Below are positions 24,322 through 32,465 of a stretch of DNA of 64,000 bases, piece by piece. Origin of the DNA: Kitasatospora sp. MAP12-44 (GTDB lineage Bacteria; Actinomycetota; Actinomycetes; Streptomycetales; Streptomycetaceae). Numbering within the stretch: position 1 is the stretch's first letter; each line of letters begins with the position of its first letter. Under the pieces are notes generated by a model that saw nothing but the letters and a program-made list of their open reading frames with translations, was not told the origin of the DNA and ran no database searches. A program made the translations under genes and the position numbers. The stretch covers positions 6,696,001 to 6,760,000 of the forward strand of contig NZ_JARZAE010000004.1 of the NCBI RefSeq assembly GCF_029892095.1. Reading direction: 5' to 3'.

Positions 24322-24924
24322 CTAGCCGCGTGGCAGGGTGCCGTCCAGGAGGTCGCGGACGAGTTCGAACAGTTCGTCCGGCTCGGCGGCGGCGAGCTCG
24401 TCGAACGCGCCGCCGCTGCGGGCCAGCACCACGCCGACGAACGCGGCGACCGCCACCTCGGCCCGCAGCTGCGGGCGGTCCAGGCCCTCGCGGGTGAAGT
24501 GCTCGCGCAGCGGGGTGACCAGTCGGTCGTGCAGCTGGGCGCGGGCGGCGTCCTGGACGGCGGGGTCGTCGTGCGGGAGCGCGGCGGCCCGGAAGACCGG
24601 GCCGGCGCCGCGCCGGCTGATCCGGGCGAGCAGTTCGCGCAGCCGCTCGGGGGCGAGCAGGTCGGCGGGGGTGGTGTCGCCCTGTTCGGCGCGCATCACG
24701 GCGATGTAGAGCTGCGTCTTGCCGCCGTAGTAGCGGGCGATCAGCGCCGGGTCCACTCCGGCGCGCTCGCCGATCTCCCGGGTGGTGGTGCGGTCGAAGC
24801 CGCGTTCGCCGAAGAGTTCGCCGGCCGCCTCCAGCAGCAGTTCGCGGCTGCGGGCGGCGTCGCGGCGCCGGGCGGGCGGGCCGTCGGCCCGTACGTTGTC
24901 GGCCCGTACGTTCTCGGCGCTCAA
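24322..24924 (-). CDS. TetR-family repressor
   Basis: The protein has 200 residues. The N-terminal HTH (about 20-70) is typical: LLLEAAGELFGERGFDRTTT, then IGERAGVDPALIARYYGGK. A ligand-binding helical domain follows. Its start overlaps the stop of the upstream MFS exporter gene by 4 bases (ATGA), so the two are one operon. It most likely represses that operon through the inverted repeat at 26500-26530 and is released by an exporter substrate. Confidence 0.9.
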   Translation of the reverse strand: MSAENVRADNVRADGPPARRRDAARSRELLLEAAGELFGERGFDRTTTREIGERAGVDPALIARYYGGKTQLYIAVMRAEQGDTTPADLLAPERLRELLARISRRGAGPVFRAAALPHDDPAVQDAARAQLHDRLVTPLREHFTREGLDRPQLRAEVAVAAFVGVVLARSGGAFDELAAAEPDELFELVRDLLDGTLPRG

Positions 24925-26465
24925 CGGGCGCCCAGGTCAGCCCGGGGGCCTGCGGCCGACGGGATCTCCTCGGCGGTCGCCGCGTCGGCGATGCTCTCAT
25001 CCATCAGCAGCTCCTCGTCCGGCTCCACACCCGCGACCACCTGTCCGGCGCCCGCCGCCGAGGCTCCGCGCCGCAGCAGGACGATCGTAACCGCGCCCGT
25101 CACCACCCACACCGCGCACCCGAGCAGTGCGGCGCTCTGGTAGCCGGAGCCGGTGGGCAGCAGCTGCCCGGCCGGGGTGTGCGCCTGCAGCATCGCCGCA
25201 CTCAGCGCGCTGCCGGTGGAGTAACCGACGTAGCGCAGCACCTGGTTGAAGCTGATGGCGCTGCCGGTCTCGTGCGCCGGGACGGAGCTGACGATCAGCC
25301 CGGGCATCACCGCGAACGTGCAGCCGACCCCGAGCCCGGCGATCGCCATGGTGGCGAACAGCTCCCACAGGCTGTGCCGGGCGAACGCGAAGGCCAGCAT
25401 CGACAGCAGCGAGACCGCGCAGCCCACCGGCAGCACCACCGACGAGGAGGTGCGCCGGGCCAGTACCGGCACGACCTTGCTGGAGAGCACACTGGCGACC
25501 GAGAAGGGCAGCAGGACCAGCCCGGTGACCACGATGGACGCCCCGAAGCCGTACCCGGCGGTGGCCGGGGTCTGCACGAAGCGGGTCACCAGCGACATCA
25601 GCAGATACATGCCGATGCCCGCGATCAGGCCGGTCACGTCGGCGGTCAGCACCACCGGGTGGCGGGCCAGCCGCAGGTCCACCAGGGGGTGGACGGTGCG
25701 CAGCTCGTGCAGGGTCCACCAGACGGCGAGGGCGATCGCGGCGGCGGCCAGCGCGAGCAGCCGCGGCGAGCCCCAGCCCCAGCTGTCGCCCTCGCTCAGG
25801 ACCAGCAGCAGCCCGGCTATCGCCGCGCCGAGCAGGACCGCGCCGAGCACGTCCAGCGGGTGCTTGGCCCGTCCGCCGGTGCTGGGCAGCACCAGGGCGA
25901 CGGCGGCCAGGGCCAGCGCGCTGATCGCGGCGCCGAACCAGAAGCCGGCGTGCACGCCGAAGGACTGCGCGATCAGCCCGGTGAGCGGGTAGCCGAGGCC
26001 GACGCCGGCCACCGTGGTGATCGACAGCAGCGCGACGGCGGGGCGGGCCCGCTCGGTGGGCAGGGAGTCGCGGGCGGTGGCGATGGCCAGCGGCGTCAGG
26101 CCGAGCCCGACGCCCTGCAGGCCGCGGCCGAGCACCAGAAAGCCGAAGCCGAGCGGGAGCGCGGCCAGCACGCTGCCGAGCAGGACGACGGCCGCCGCGC
26201 CGATGATCACCTGCCGCCGCCGGGGTCCGTCGCCGAGCCGGCCCATGGTGGGGGTGGCGACCGCGCCGACCAGCAGGGTGATGGTCAGCGACCACTGTGC
26301 GTCGGAGAGCGAGACGTGGTCGCTGACGGCGATGGTCGGCACCAGTGGCGCGCCCAGGCTGCTGATCACGGCGACCACCATGCCGAGGAAGACCAGTACG
26401 GGCACCAGGGCCCGTTCCCGTGGCGTGCGTCGTCCTATCCCGGTGTCGCTGCTGTCGCTGTCCAC
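24921..26465 (-). CDS. DHA2-like MFS exporter
   Basis: The protein has 514 residues and about 14 membrane helices of the drug:H+ antiporter type. Motif A appears as GRLGDGPRRR, and the motif-C-like helix near residue 160 reads AGVGLGYPLTGLIA. The cytoplasmic tail after the last helix is acidic. It is translationally coupled to the TetR gene downstream, a standard self-regulated efflux pair. The substrate cannot be predicted. Confidence 0.88.
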   Translation of the reverse strand: MDSDSSDTGIGRRTPRERALVPVLVFLGMVVAVISSLGAPLVPTIAVSDHVSLSDAQWSLTITLLVGAVATPTMGRLGDGPRRRQVIIGAAAVVLLGSVLAALPLGFGFLVLGRGLQGVGLGLTPLAIATARDSLPTERARPAVALLSITTVAGVGLGYPLTGLIAQSFGVHAGFWFGAAISALALAAVALVLPSTGGRAKHPLDVLGAVLLGAAIAGLLLVLSEGDSWGWGSPRLLALAAAAIALAVWWTLHELRTVHPLVDLRLARHPVVLTADVTGLIAGIGMYLLMSLVTRFVQTPATAGYGFGASIVVTGLVLLPFSVASVLSSKVVPVLARRTSSSVVLPVGCAVSLLSMLAFAFARHSLWELFATMAIAGLGVGCTFAVMPGLIVSSVPAHETGSAISFNQVLRYVGYSTGSALSAAMLQAHTPAGQLLPTGSGYQSAALLGCAVWVVTGAVTIVLLRRGASAAGAGQVVAGVEPDEELLMDESIADAATAEEIPSAAGPRADLGAR

Positions 26466-26499
26466 GGTTTTCCGCCCCTCGGTCGCTTTGCTGCGACTT

Positions 26500-26530
26500 T
26501 GTCATCGCCTGATGTCTTCAGATGATGACA
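26500..26530. promoter_or_regulatory. 31-bp inverted repeat, probable TetR operator
   Basis: Two 13-bp arms, TGTCATCGCCTGA and TCAGATGATGACA, match at 11 of 13 positions around a 5-bp centre. They lie 35 bases upstream of the MFS start at 26465, where they would overlap or follow the promoter. Confidence 0.65.
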
Positions 26531-26705
26531 TGGCTTGTCCGTGTCTCCTATAGCCGGGGTCGCTGAACGTGGGGGACCGCTTGAGTCTCCAGTTACCCGA
26601 GACGGCAGGCTGCGAGCCCACGTCGACGCCGCCCAGCGGTGTTTCGCGTGGCTCGCCAAGTGGGCTGCGGGCGGCGCCTGATCACGGCAGGACCGCAGCT
26701 GCGGA

Positions 26706-29564
26706 TCACGCTTCCAGTGCCAGCAGCCTGGTGATCCGTGCCTCGGCGCCCGGGTCCGAGTCGGCCAGCAGTGACCGGGCCCGGTGGAACGCGGACACCG
26801 CCTCCTCGCGGTCGCCGCGCGCGGCCAGGGCCATGCCCAGGTACTCCCAGCACCTTCCCTCCAGGTGCGGGTGCCCGACCTCGTGGTTGGCCTCGATGCC
26901 CTGGCGTGCCGCGGTGACGGCCTCCGCCGGCCGTCCGGCGCTGTAGAGCAGCAGGGTGAGCTGCTCGTAGGCGATCGCCGTGTTGTAGCGGTCCCCGAGC
27001 TCCTGGTAGACCGCCATCGACTCGGTGTGGAGCGTCAGACCGCGGTCGGGGTCGCCGAGTGCCAGGGCGACCTGTCCCAGCCCGCTGAGCGTCGCGCCCT
27101 CGCCGAACCGGTTGCCGATCGATCGGTGGAGCGCCAGTGCCGCCTCCAGCATCTCCCTTGCCTCATCCAGGCGTTGCAGCTCGAAGTAGGCGTTTCCGAG
27201 GTTGTAGCGTGCGGCCGCCTCACCGCGCGTGTCGCCCTGGGCATGTCGCATCGGGATGGCGCTCCGGTACGAGCCGACCGCTTCGGCCAGCCGCCCGGCC
27301 CGCAGCTGTGCCGAGCCGAGATCGATCAGCAGGCTCGCCCTGGAGCGGTCGTCGCCGACGAGCGTCGCCGCGGTCAGGCCCAGGGTGCAGGCGGCGATCC
27401 AGTCGTCCCAGTGGCCCCGGTGGTTGAACAGTTCCCACAGTGCGGTGGGCAGCCGCATCGCGGCGTCGTGGCGTCCGGTCGTGGTGGCGGTGCCGAGCGC
27501 CGCCATGAGGTTGCGGTGTTCGGCGTCGAGCCAGTTCTGCGCCGCGTCGTACGAGTCGAACTCAAGGCGCTGCCGGCCGGGTTGGACCTGGTCGGATACC
27601 GCGTGGCGGCGCTGCGGGGTCATCACCCGGGCCGCGGCGTCCGCACTGTTGAGGTACCAGGCGAGCAGCCGGTCCAGGGCCGCCTCGCGTCCCTCGGCCG
27701 GCACGTCCGCGGCGGCCCGTTCCCGGGCGAACACCCGGACCAGGTCGTGGAACGCGTACCGGTGCGGCCGGCCGGCCTCCAGGAGGTGGAGCCGGGCGAG
27801 GAGATCGAGGGTGCGCTGGGCGCCGCGGGTCTCGACGTCCAGCAGTGCCGCGGCCGCGGGGGGAGTGATGTCCGGGCCGTTCCACAGCCCGAGCAGTCCG
27901 AAGGCCTCGGCATCACCTCGCGACAGGCCGCTGATTCCGAGCGCGAAACTGGAGCGGACGGCACGGTCCTCGACCTGGAGCGCGTCCAGCAGCCTGCTCT
28001 CGTCCCGGAGTTCGTCGGCCAGGGTCTGCACGGTCCAGCCGGGTTGGCACGCCAGGCGGCTGGCGGCGATGCGGATGGCCAGCGGCAGTCCGGCGCAGCT
28101 CCTGAGCACCGATGCGACGGCCTCGGGGAACGCCGCGGCCGCCGCACTGCCGACGATGCGCGTGAACAGCTCCAACGCCTCGCGGTCGTCCAGCACGTCG
28201 ACGGTCAGTCGCCGCACTCCGTCCAGCCCGGGCAGGGCGCTGCGGCTGGTGATCAGCACCGCGCAGGAGCCCGAGCCCGGGAGCAACGGGCGTACCTGGG
28301 CGGCGTCCTTGACGTTGTCGAGCAGGATCAGCACGCGTCGTTCCGCCAAGGTGCTGCGGTAGAGCGCGGCACGCTCCTCGAAGTCCGGCGGGATGTCATC
28401 CTGGGCGACCCCCAGGCCGCGCAGGAACCGGCCGAGCAGGTCGCTCGGATCCGCCGGCGGCGCGCCGGCACCGTGCAGATCGGCCTGGAGCTGGCCGTCG
28501 GGAAACCGCGAGCGCACGCGGTGGGCGACGTGAACTGCCAAGGCTGTCTTGCCGATACCGCCGGCTCCGTCGAGTGCCGTGAGCACGAGCGGTCCGTCGT
28601 GGCGGTGGTCGGCCGTGCTGTGGAGCAGCTCCTCCAGGCGTGCCACCAGCGCTGAGCGGCCGGTGAAATCCGCCAGGTCGGCGGGCAGTTGCGCCGGGCG
28701 GGCCAACCCGGGCCGAGCCACCGGCGCGGCGAGGACCGCAGCCGCCCCTGGCGTGGCAGGGACCGCAGTCGCTCCCGGCGCGGTGGGGACCGCAGTCGCT
28801 CCCGGGTGGCCCGGCAGCAACAGCGAAGGATCATCGGCCAGCACCGCCCGGTGCAACTCCTGGAGCTCCGAGCAGGGTTCGATCGCCAGCTGCTCCACCA
28901 GCATGCGCCGACCGGTCTGAAAGACCTCCAGCGCGTCGGCGCGCCGCCCGCTGCGGTGCAGCGCGAGCATCAGCTGGGCTCGCATCCGCTCGTCGAACGG
29001 CTGGGTCTCGACGCGTGCACCCAACTCGCCCAGCAGGTCGGCATGTTGCCCCAGCCGCAGCCGCAGGTCGATGTGCTGGTGCCGGGCCCGCATCCGTGCG
29101 CTCTCCAACGCCTCGACCTCGCGGCGAAGCACGGCGCTGTCCGGCACGTCGGCCACGGGCTCCCCGCGCCACAGCCCCAGCGCCTCACCCAGGACTCGCT
29201 CCGCGGCACCCAGGTCGCCGAGCTCCCGGAGCGTCTGCGCCCGCTCGCACGAGTCCTGGAAGGTGACCAGGTCCAGCTCGCCGTCGCGCAGCTCGACGGC
29301 GTACCCGCCGCTCCTGGTCACCACGCGGCTACCCGCCTCCCGGCCCAGGGCGCGCCGCAGGCGCATCACATAGCTGGGCAGGGCCGCCGGGCTCCGGGAC
29401 GAGAGACGACTGTCCCACACCGCCTCGGCGAGCTGATCACGCGTCACGGTCCGTCCGGCGCGCATCAGCAGCAAGCCGAGCAGCGCCCGCAGACGTGCGC
29501 CGCCCACGGTTATCTCGCCGCTCGAGTCCGACACCCGTAGCGGACCCAGCACCCCGAACTCCAC
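26706..29564 (-). CDS. AfsR-like SARP regulator with NB-ARC and TPR domains
   Basis: The protein has 952 residues and the full AfsR layout: OmpR-type winged helix (1-95), BTAD (100-245), NB-ARC ATPase (about 300-600; Walker A AGGIGKTALAV, Walker B RVLILLDNV) and a C-terminal TPR array (about 700-950; for example AARYNLGNAYFELQRLDEA). A linker before the NB-ARC carries three near-identical decapeptides (PGATAVP type) from a 30-bp DNA repeat near 28740-28805. It is divergent from a small secreted-protein gene and may control it; no biosynthetic cluster adjoins it. A perfect palindrome, CCGCAGCTGCGG, lies just past its stop. Confidence 0.9.
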   Translation of the reverse strand: MEFGVLGPLRVSDSSGEITVGGARLRALLGLLLMRAGRTVTRDQLAEAVWDSRLSSRSPAALPSYVMRLRRALGREAGSRVVTRSGGYAVELRDGELDLVTFQDSCERAQTLRELGDLGAAERVLGEALGLWRGEPVADVPDSAVLRREVEALESARMRARHQHIDLRLRLGQHADLLGELGARVETQPFDERMRAQLMLALHRSGRRADALEVFQTGRRMLVEQLAIEPCSELQELHRAVLADDPSLLLPGHPGATAVPTAPGATAVPATPGAAAVLAAPVARPGLARPAQLPADLADFTGRSALVARLEELLHSTADHRHDGPLVLTALDGAGGIGKTALAVHVAHRVRSRFPDGQLQADLHGAGAPPADPSDLLGRFLRGLGVAQDDIPPDFEERAALYRSTLAERRVLILLDNVKDAAQVRPLLPGSGSCAVLITSRSALPGLDGVRRLTVDVLDDREALELFTRIVGSAAAAAFPEAVASVLRSCAGLPLAIRIAASRLACQPGWTVQTLADELRDESRLLDALQVEDRAVRSSFALGISGLSRGDAEAFGLLGLWNGPDITPPAAAALLDVETRGAQRTLDLLARLHLLEAGRPHRYAFHDLVRVFARERAAADVPAEGREAALDRLLAWYLNSADAAARVMTPQRRHAVSDQVQPGRQRLEFDSYDAAQNWLDAEHRNLMAALGTATTTGRHDAAMRLPTALWELFNHRGHWDDWIAACTLGLTAATLVGDDRSRASLLIDLGSAQLRAGRLAEAVGSYRSAIPMRHAQGDTRGEAAARYNLGNAYFELQRLDEAREMLEAALALHRSIGNRFGEGATLSGLGQVALALGDPDRGLTLHTESMAVYQELGDRYNTAIAYEQLTLLLYSAGRPAEAVTAARQGIEANHEVGHPHLEGRCWEYLGMALAARGDREEAVSAFHRARSLLADSDPGAEARITRLLALEA

Positions 29565-29660
29565 GCCAGCCCCCTGGTGCCGGTACCGCCCCCGCTCCGG
29601 AACAGCCGGATGCTACCAGTCTGCTAGCGAACTGCTACGCGACTTCGGCCAGACTCGCCC

Positions 29661-29700
29661 TGCGCCCCGGCCTGGGATCGGGGACCCAGGCCGGGGCGCA
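29661..29700. other. 16-bp perfect hairpin between divergent genes
   Basis: TGCGCCCCGGCCTGGG (29661-29676) pairs perfectly with 29685-29700 around an 8-base loop. A terminator is not expected between divergent starts. It lies 57-96 bases before the secreted-protein ATG, so it may sit in that gene's leader or separate the two promoters. Confidence 0.7.
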
Positions 29701-29703
29701 CCT

Positions 29704-29721
29704 GAGATCGGGAGGGATCTC
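29704..29721. other. Second, shorter hairpin beside the 16-bp one
   Basis: GAGATC and GATCTC form a 6-bp stem around GGGAGG. The loop itself is a ribosome-binding-site-like sequence, but no start codon follows at a suitable distance. It directly follows the larger hairpin. Confidence 0.45.
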
Positions 29722-29756
29722 GTTCCCATCCCGCCCCCTGCAGAGAGGCAATGTCC

Positions 29757-30164
29757 ATGCACATCCGCAAGTCGATAGCGACCCTGTCGGTGGCCGGTCT
29801 GGCCGCACTGGGGATGACCGTGGCCACCGGGCCGGCTGCCCACGCCGGTGGGTACGGCTGCGCCGGCAGTCCGTCGTGGTCACACTCCGTCGCGAACGGC
29901 ACGGTGTACGACTACTTCGACGGCACCAACAACTGCTCGGTGTTCGTGAAGTCCACCTACGCGGGCACTCCGACGAGCACCGCGATCCAGATCATGACCA
30001 ACGCCGGAACCTGGGGCAACTACAACCAGGGGAACTTCAGCTGGTACGCCGGACCGTCGAGCGTCAACGGCGTCGGGAAGTGCATCAGGGAGTTCGTGTA
30101 CGAGGAGGACCCGTCGGGGAACGTCATCACCGACGAGACGACGCCGTGGCATTCCTGCAGCTGA
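29757..30164 (+). CDS. Small secreted protein
   Basis: The protein has 135 residues. A Sec signal peptide (about 27 residues, ending GPAAHA) precedes a mature domain of about 108 residues rich in Ser, Thr, Asn and Tyr. It has four Cys (GYGCAGSPS, TNNCSVFV, GKCIREFV and a C-terminal HSCS), probably two disulfides. The style is that of small Streptomyces surface or spore-associated beta proteins, without enzymatic motifs. The ATG at 29757 is favoured because GAGAGG lies about 8 bases upstream; an ATG six bases earlier is too close to it. Confidence 0.72.
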   Translation: MHIRKSIATLSVAGLAALGMTVATGPAAHAGGYGCAGSPSWSHSVANGTVYDYFDGTNNCSVFVKSTYAGTPTSTAIQIMTNAGTWGNYNQGNFSWYAGPSSVNGVGKCIREFVYEEDPSGNVITDETTPWHSCS

Positions 30165-30236
30165 CCTCGCTCTTCTGCACCCACCAGATCCCGGAGTGCT
30201 GACCGGGCGTCGTGCTCGGCCGGGCGGCGCCCGGAG

Positions 30237-30887
30237 GTGCTGGAGCAGGCCAGGGCGGAGATCGACCGCGCGGTCGGCGCGGCCAGGATCGTCCCGGTCC
30301 AGGCCGATCTCACCGACCCGCACCAGGTCACCGCCGCCGCGGCTGCGATCGCCGAACTGGGCCCGGTGGACGTCCTGGTGAACAACGCGGGCGCGGTGAT
30401 CAGTGCACCGGTGGACGACAGCCTGTCCGGTCTGGCCGAGGCCTGGCGGCGGGACCTGGACACCAACCTGCTGACGGCCGTCCTGCTCACCACCGCCCTG
30501 CTCGGCCAACTGCGCAGGCCCGGCGGCCGGTTGATCATGATCAGCTCGGCCGCCGCCCAGCGCGGCGGCGCGGGGCCGCACTCGGCCGGCTCGTATGCCG
30601 CCGCGAAGGCGGCGCTGCACGGGTGGGCCTTCGGCCTGGCGCGCCAACTGGGGCCCGAAGGCATCACGGTGAACGTCCTCGCGCCCGGATACGTCGCCGA
30701 CACCGAGATCTTCGGCGAGCAGTGGACCCCGGAGTTCCACGCGGGCAAGATCGCCGACACCCTGGTCGGCCGCGCCGGTACGGGCGAGGATGTGGCCGCC
30801 GCCGTCGACTACATCGCCTCACCCGCCGCCGGCTACCTCACCGGCCAGGTCATCGGCCTCAACGGCGGTGCGGTGCTGGGGCGTTAG
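30237..30887 (+). pseudogene. N-terminally truncated short-chain dehydrogenase/reductase
   Basis: The frame encodes an SDR from just after its second beta strand. Similarity begins at GRRPEVLEQARAEI (about 30222), and the N-terminal TGxxxGIG cofactor-binding motif is absent. NNAGAVIS, a catalytic Ser (MISSAAAQ), YAAAK and the PGYV segment are intact. Upstream, between the previous stop (30164) and 30222, there is room for only 19 codons and no Rossmann motif in any frame. From the GTG at 30237 it would give 216 residues unable to bind NAD(P)H in the usual way. It is most likely a deletion relic with a still-open frame. It converges on the GNAT gene with a 4-base overlap. Confidence 0.7.
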
Positions 30888-31378
30888 CGCATGCTGATCC
30901 GGTAGTGCTTCAACCGCCCGTCGTCCTCGACGAGTTGCATGCCGACGGCGGTCATCACGCGCTGCGACGGGACGTTGTCGTGCGTGGTGTTGCCGGTGAC
31001 GGCGGTGATGTCGTGCGCGCGGGCGAGTGCCAGCAGGGCGCGGACGGCCTCGGAGGCGTAGCCCTGGCCGTGCGCGGACGGGATCAGGCCGTAGCCGATC
31101 GCGACACAGCCGTCCTCGTCCGGGGCGCCGTGGAAGCCCAGGCCGCCGATCGCCAGGCCGTCCTCGCGGCGGAGCAGCTGGTAGGCGCCGAACGGTCGGG
31201 GGTCACCGCCGGCGGCGGCGCAGGTGCTCAAGAACCCCCGGGCCCCGGCCAGCACCCCCGCGGACGGGTAGCCGTCGGCCCACCGGTCGCTGTCGCCCGG
31301 CACGCCCGCCACCACGTGCTCCGCCTCGGTGATGCTCATCGGGTGCAGCAGCAGCCGGGTTGTCACAAGATCATCCAT
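30884..31378 (-). CDS. GNAT-family N-acetyltransferase
   Basis: The protein has about 164 residues of the RimJ/RimL-like GNAT type. The acetyl-CoA loop is seen in GYGLIPSAHGQGYASEAVRA, followed by the beta-bulge strand ITAVTGNTTHDNVPSQRVM. Small acetyltransferases of this type modify amino groups of proteins or small molecules; no substrate can be assigned. Three in-frame ATGs (31396, 31387, 31378) lie close together without a clear ribosome-binding site; I use the last because homology starts there (MDDLVTTRLLL). Confidence 0.8.
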   Translation of the reverse strand: MDDLVTTRLLLHPMSITEAEHVVAGVPGDSDRWADGYPSAGVLAGARGFLSTCAAAGGDPRPFGAYQLLRREDGLAIGGLGFHGAPDEDGCVAIGYGLIPSAHGQGYASEAVRALLALARAHDITAVTGNTTHDNVPSQRVMTAVGMQLVEDDGRLKHYRISMR

Positions 31379-31472
31379 GGTCGCCATGACTACCATGCGC
31401 GACGGTCGGCGCGCAGCCGGATTGTCCCGCGTCCCGGGCGCCGCGTCACGACGCCGCGTCCCCGGCGCCGCG

Positions 31473-32120
31473 TCAGGACGACACCGTGTTGCGCTCGCGG
31501 ATGGCTGCGCGCAGCGCGCGCGGGATGGGGCCGGAGCGGGCGGTCAACTCGGCCAGCCGCTCGCGGTACTCGCGGCGCTGACGCCAGGTCAGGACGGTCC
31601 GCAGCTGCGCGGCGCCGGCCAGAGCGACCAGCGCCGCGTCGGCCTGCTCGACCTGGGAGAGCCGGCCGCGCAGGGTGGTGGAGACGATCGCGAGCAGCGC
31701 CTTGCGCACCCGCGGGTCCCGTTCGCTGATCCGGGTGGACGGGAAGAGGCCCAGCAGTCGGTGCTCCTCCAGTCGGATCCAGCCGGCTGCCGCCAGCTCG
31801 TCGCGGACGGCACGGGCGGGCCGGGCGGTACCGGCCGGGCGGTCGCGCAGTCTGATCCACCAGCCCCAGGAGCGCGGCTTGCTCTCGGAGATCCGTCCCA
31901 GCAACTCGGTGAGGACGGGGCTCAGCTCCTGCGGCGCGCGACCGTCGACGCTGGGTCCGCCCGTGCCCGGGACGTCCAGCAGCAGGCCGCGTTGAAGCAG
32001 GTCGGTCAGGGCGGCCGCGCGTAGCAGCAGGCCAAGGTCCGCTCGGCCGACCGGGCGGCCCTTCTCCGGGTTGAGCGCGAGCAGGTACAGCTTGCCGGGG
32101 AGCGTGTCGGGCAGGTCCAT
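31473..32120 (-). CDS. GPP34 (GOLPH3-like) phosphoprotein family
   Basis: The protein has 215 residues. The GPP34 fold is recognised from LPGKLYLLALNPEKGRP, AADLL-type helices (LLLRAAALTDLLQRG) and the C-terminal RLSQVEQADAALVALAG. Eukaryotic GOLPH3 binds PI4P and retains Golgi enzymes; the actinobacterial copies are cytoplasmic proteins of unknown function. The ATG at 32120 has GAGGAGA six bases upstream, overlapping the end of the RHH gene, so translation is probably coupled. It is the last gene of an SPFH-RHH-GPP34 operon. Confidence 0.85.
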   Translation of the reverse strand: MDLPDTLPGKLYLLALNPEKGRPVGRADLGLLLRAAALTDLLQRGLLLDVPGTGGPSVDGRAPQELSPVLTELLGRISESKPRSWGWWIRLRDRPAGTARPARAVRDELAAAGWIRLEEHRLLGLFPSTRISERDPRVRKALLAIVSTTLRGRLSQVEQADAALVALAGAAQLRTVLTWRQRREYRERLAELTARSGPIPRALRAAIRERNTVSS

Positions 32121-32130
32121 CGGTGTCTCC

Positions 32131-32445
32131 TCACAGCTCGTCGGAGTCGGGCTCGGGCTCGGAGTCGGGCTCGGTCGCCGGCTCTGGCTCCGGCTCCGGC
32201 TCTGGCCCTGGCTCCGGCTCTGGCTCTGGGGTGGTGCTTGTGTTGGGGGCGGCCTTGGGGGGCCGGCCGCGTCGGGGGAGGCCGGCGGCCCCGCCCGGCA
32301 TCCGGCCGGCGTCCGTGAGCGCGCGGCGGAGCAGGAACTCGATCTGCGCGTTGGTGCTGCGCAACTCGGTTCCGGCCCAGCGGGCGAGCGCATCGTGGAC
32401 GGCGGGGTCGAGGCGCAGCAGGATTTTCTTCCGCTCGGTTGCCAC
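32131..32445 (-). CDS. Ribbon-helix-helix protein with acidic Glu-Pro tail
   Basis: The protein has 104 residues. Residues 1-48 (KKILLRLDPAVHDALARWA, then STNAQIEFLLRRAL) are a MetJ/Arc-type ribbon-helix-helix DNA-binding or dimerisation unit. A basic RRGRPPK patch follows, and then an acidic tail of repeated Glu-Pro dipeptides encoded by a hexanucleotide repeat. It stands between the SPFH and GPP34 genes, 10 bases from the latter. It may regulate this operon; a toxin-antitoxin role is not supported because no toxin-like partner is present. Confidence 0.8.
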   Translation of the reverse strand: MATERKKILLRLDPAVHDALARWAGTELRSTNAQIEFLLRRALTDAGRMPGGAAGLPRRGRPPKAAPNTSTTPEPEPEPGPEPEPEPEPATEPDSEPEPDSDEL

Positions 32446-32465
32446 CGGGCTGTTCCTCCTAGTGG

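Noticed and set aside
29661..29700. Intrinsic terminator
   Set aside because: The hairpin has no U-tract and lies between divergent starts, where no transcript should end; kept as a structural element instead.
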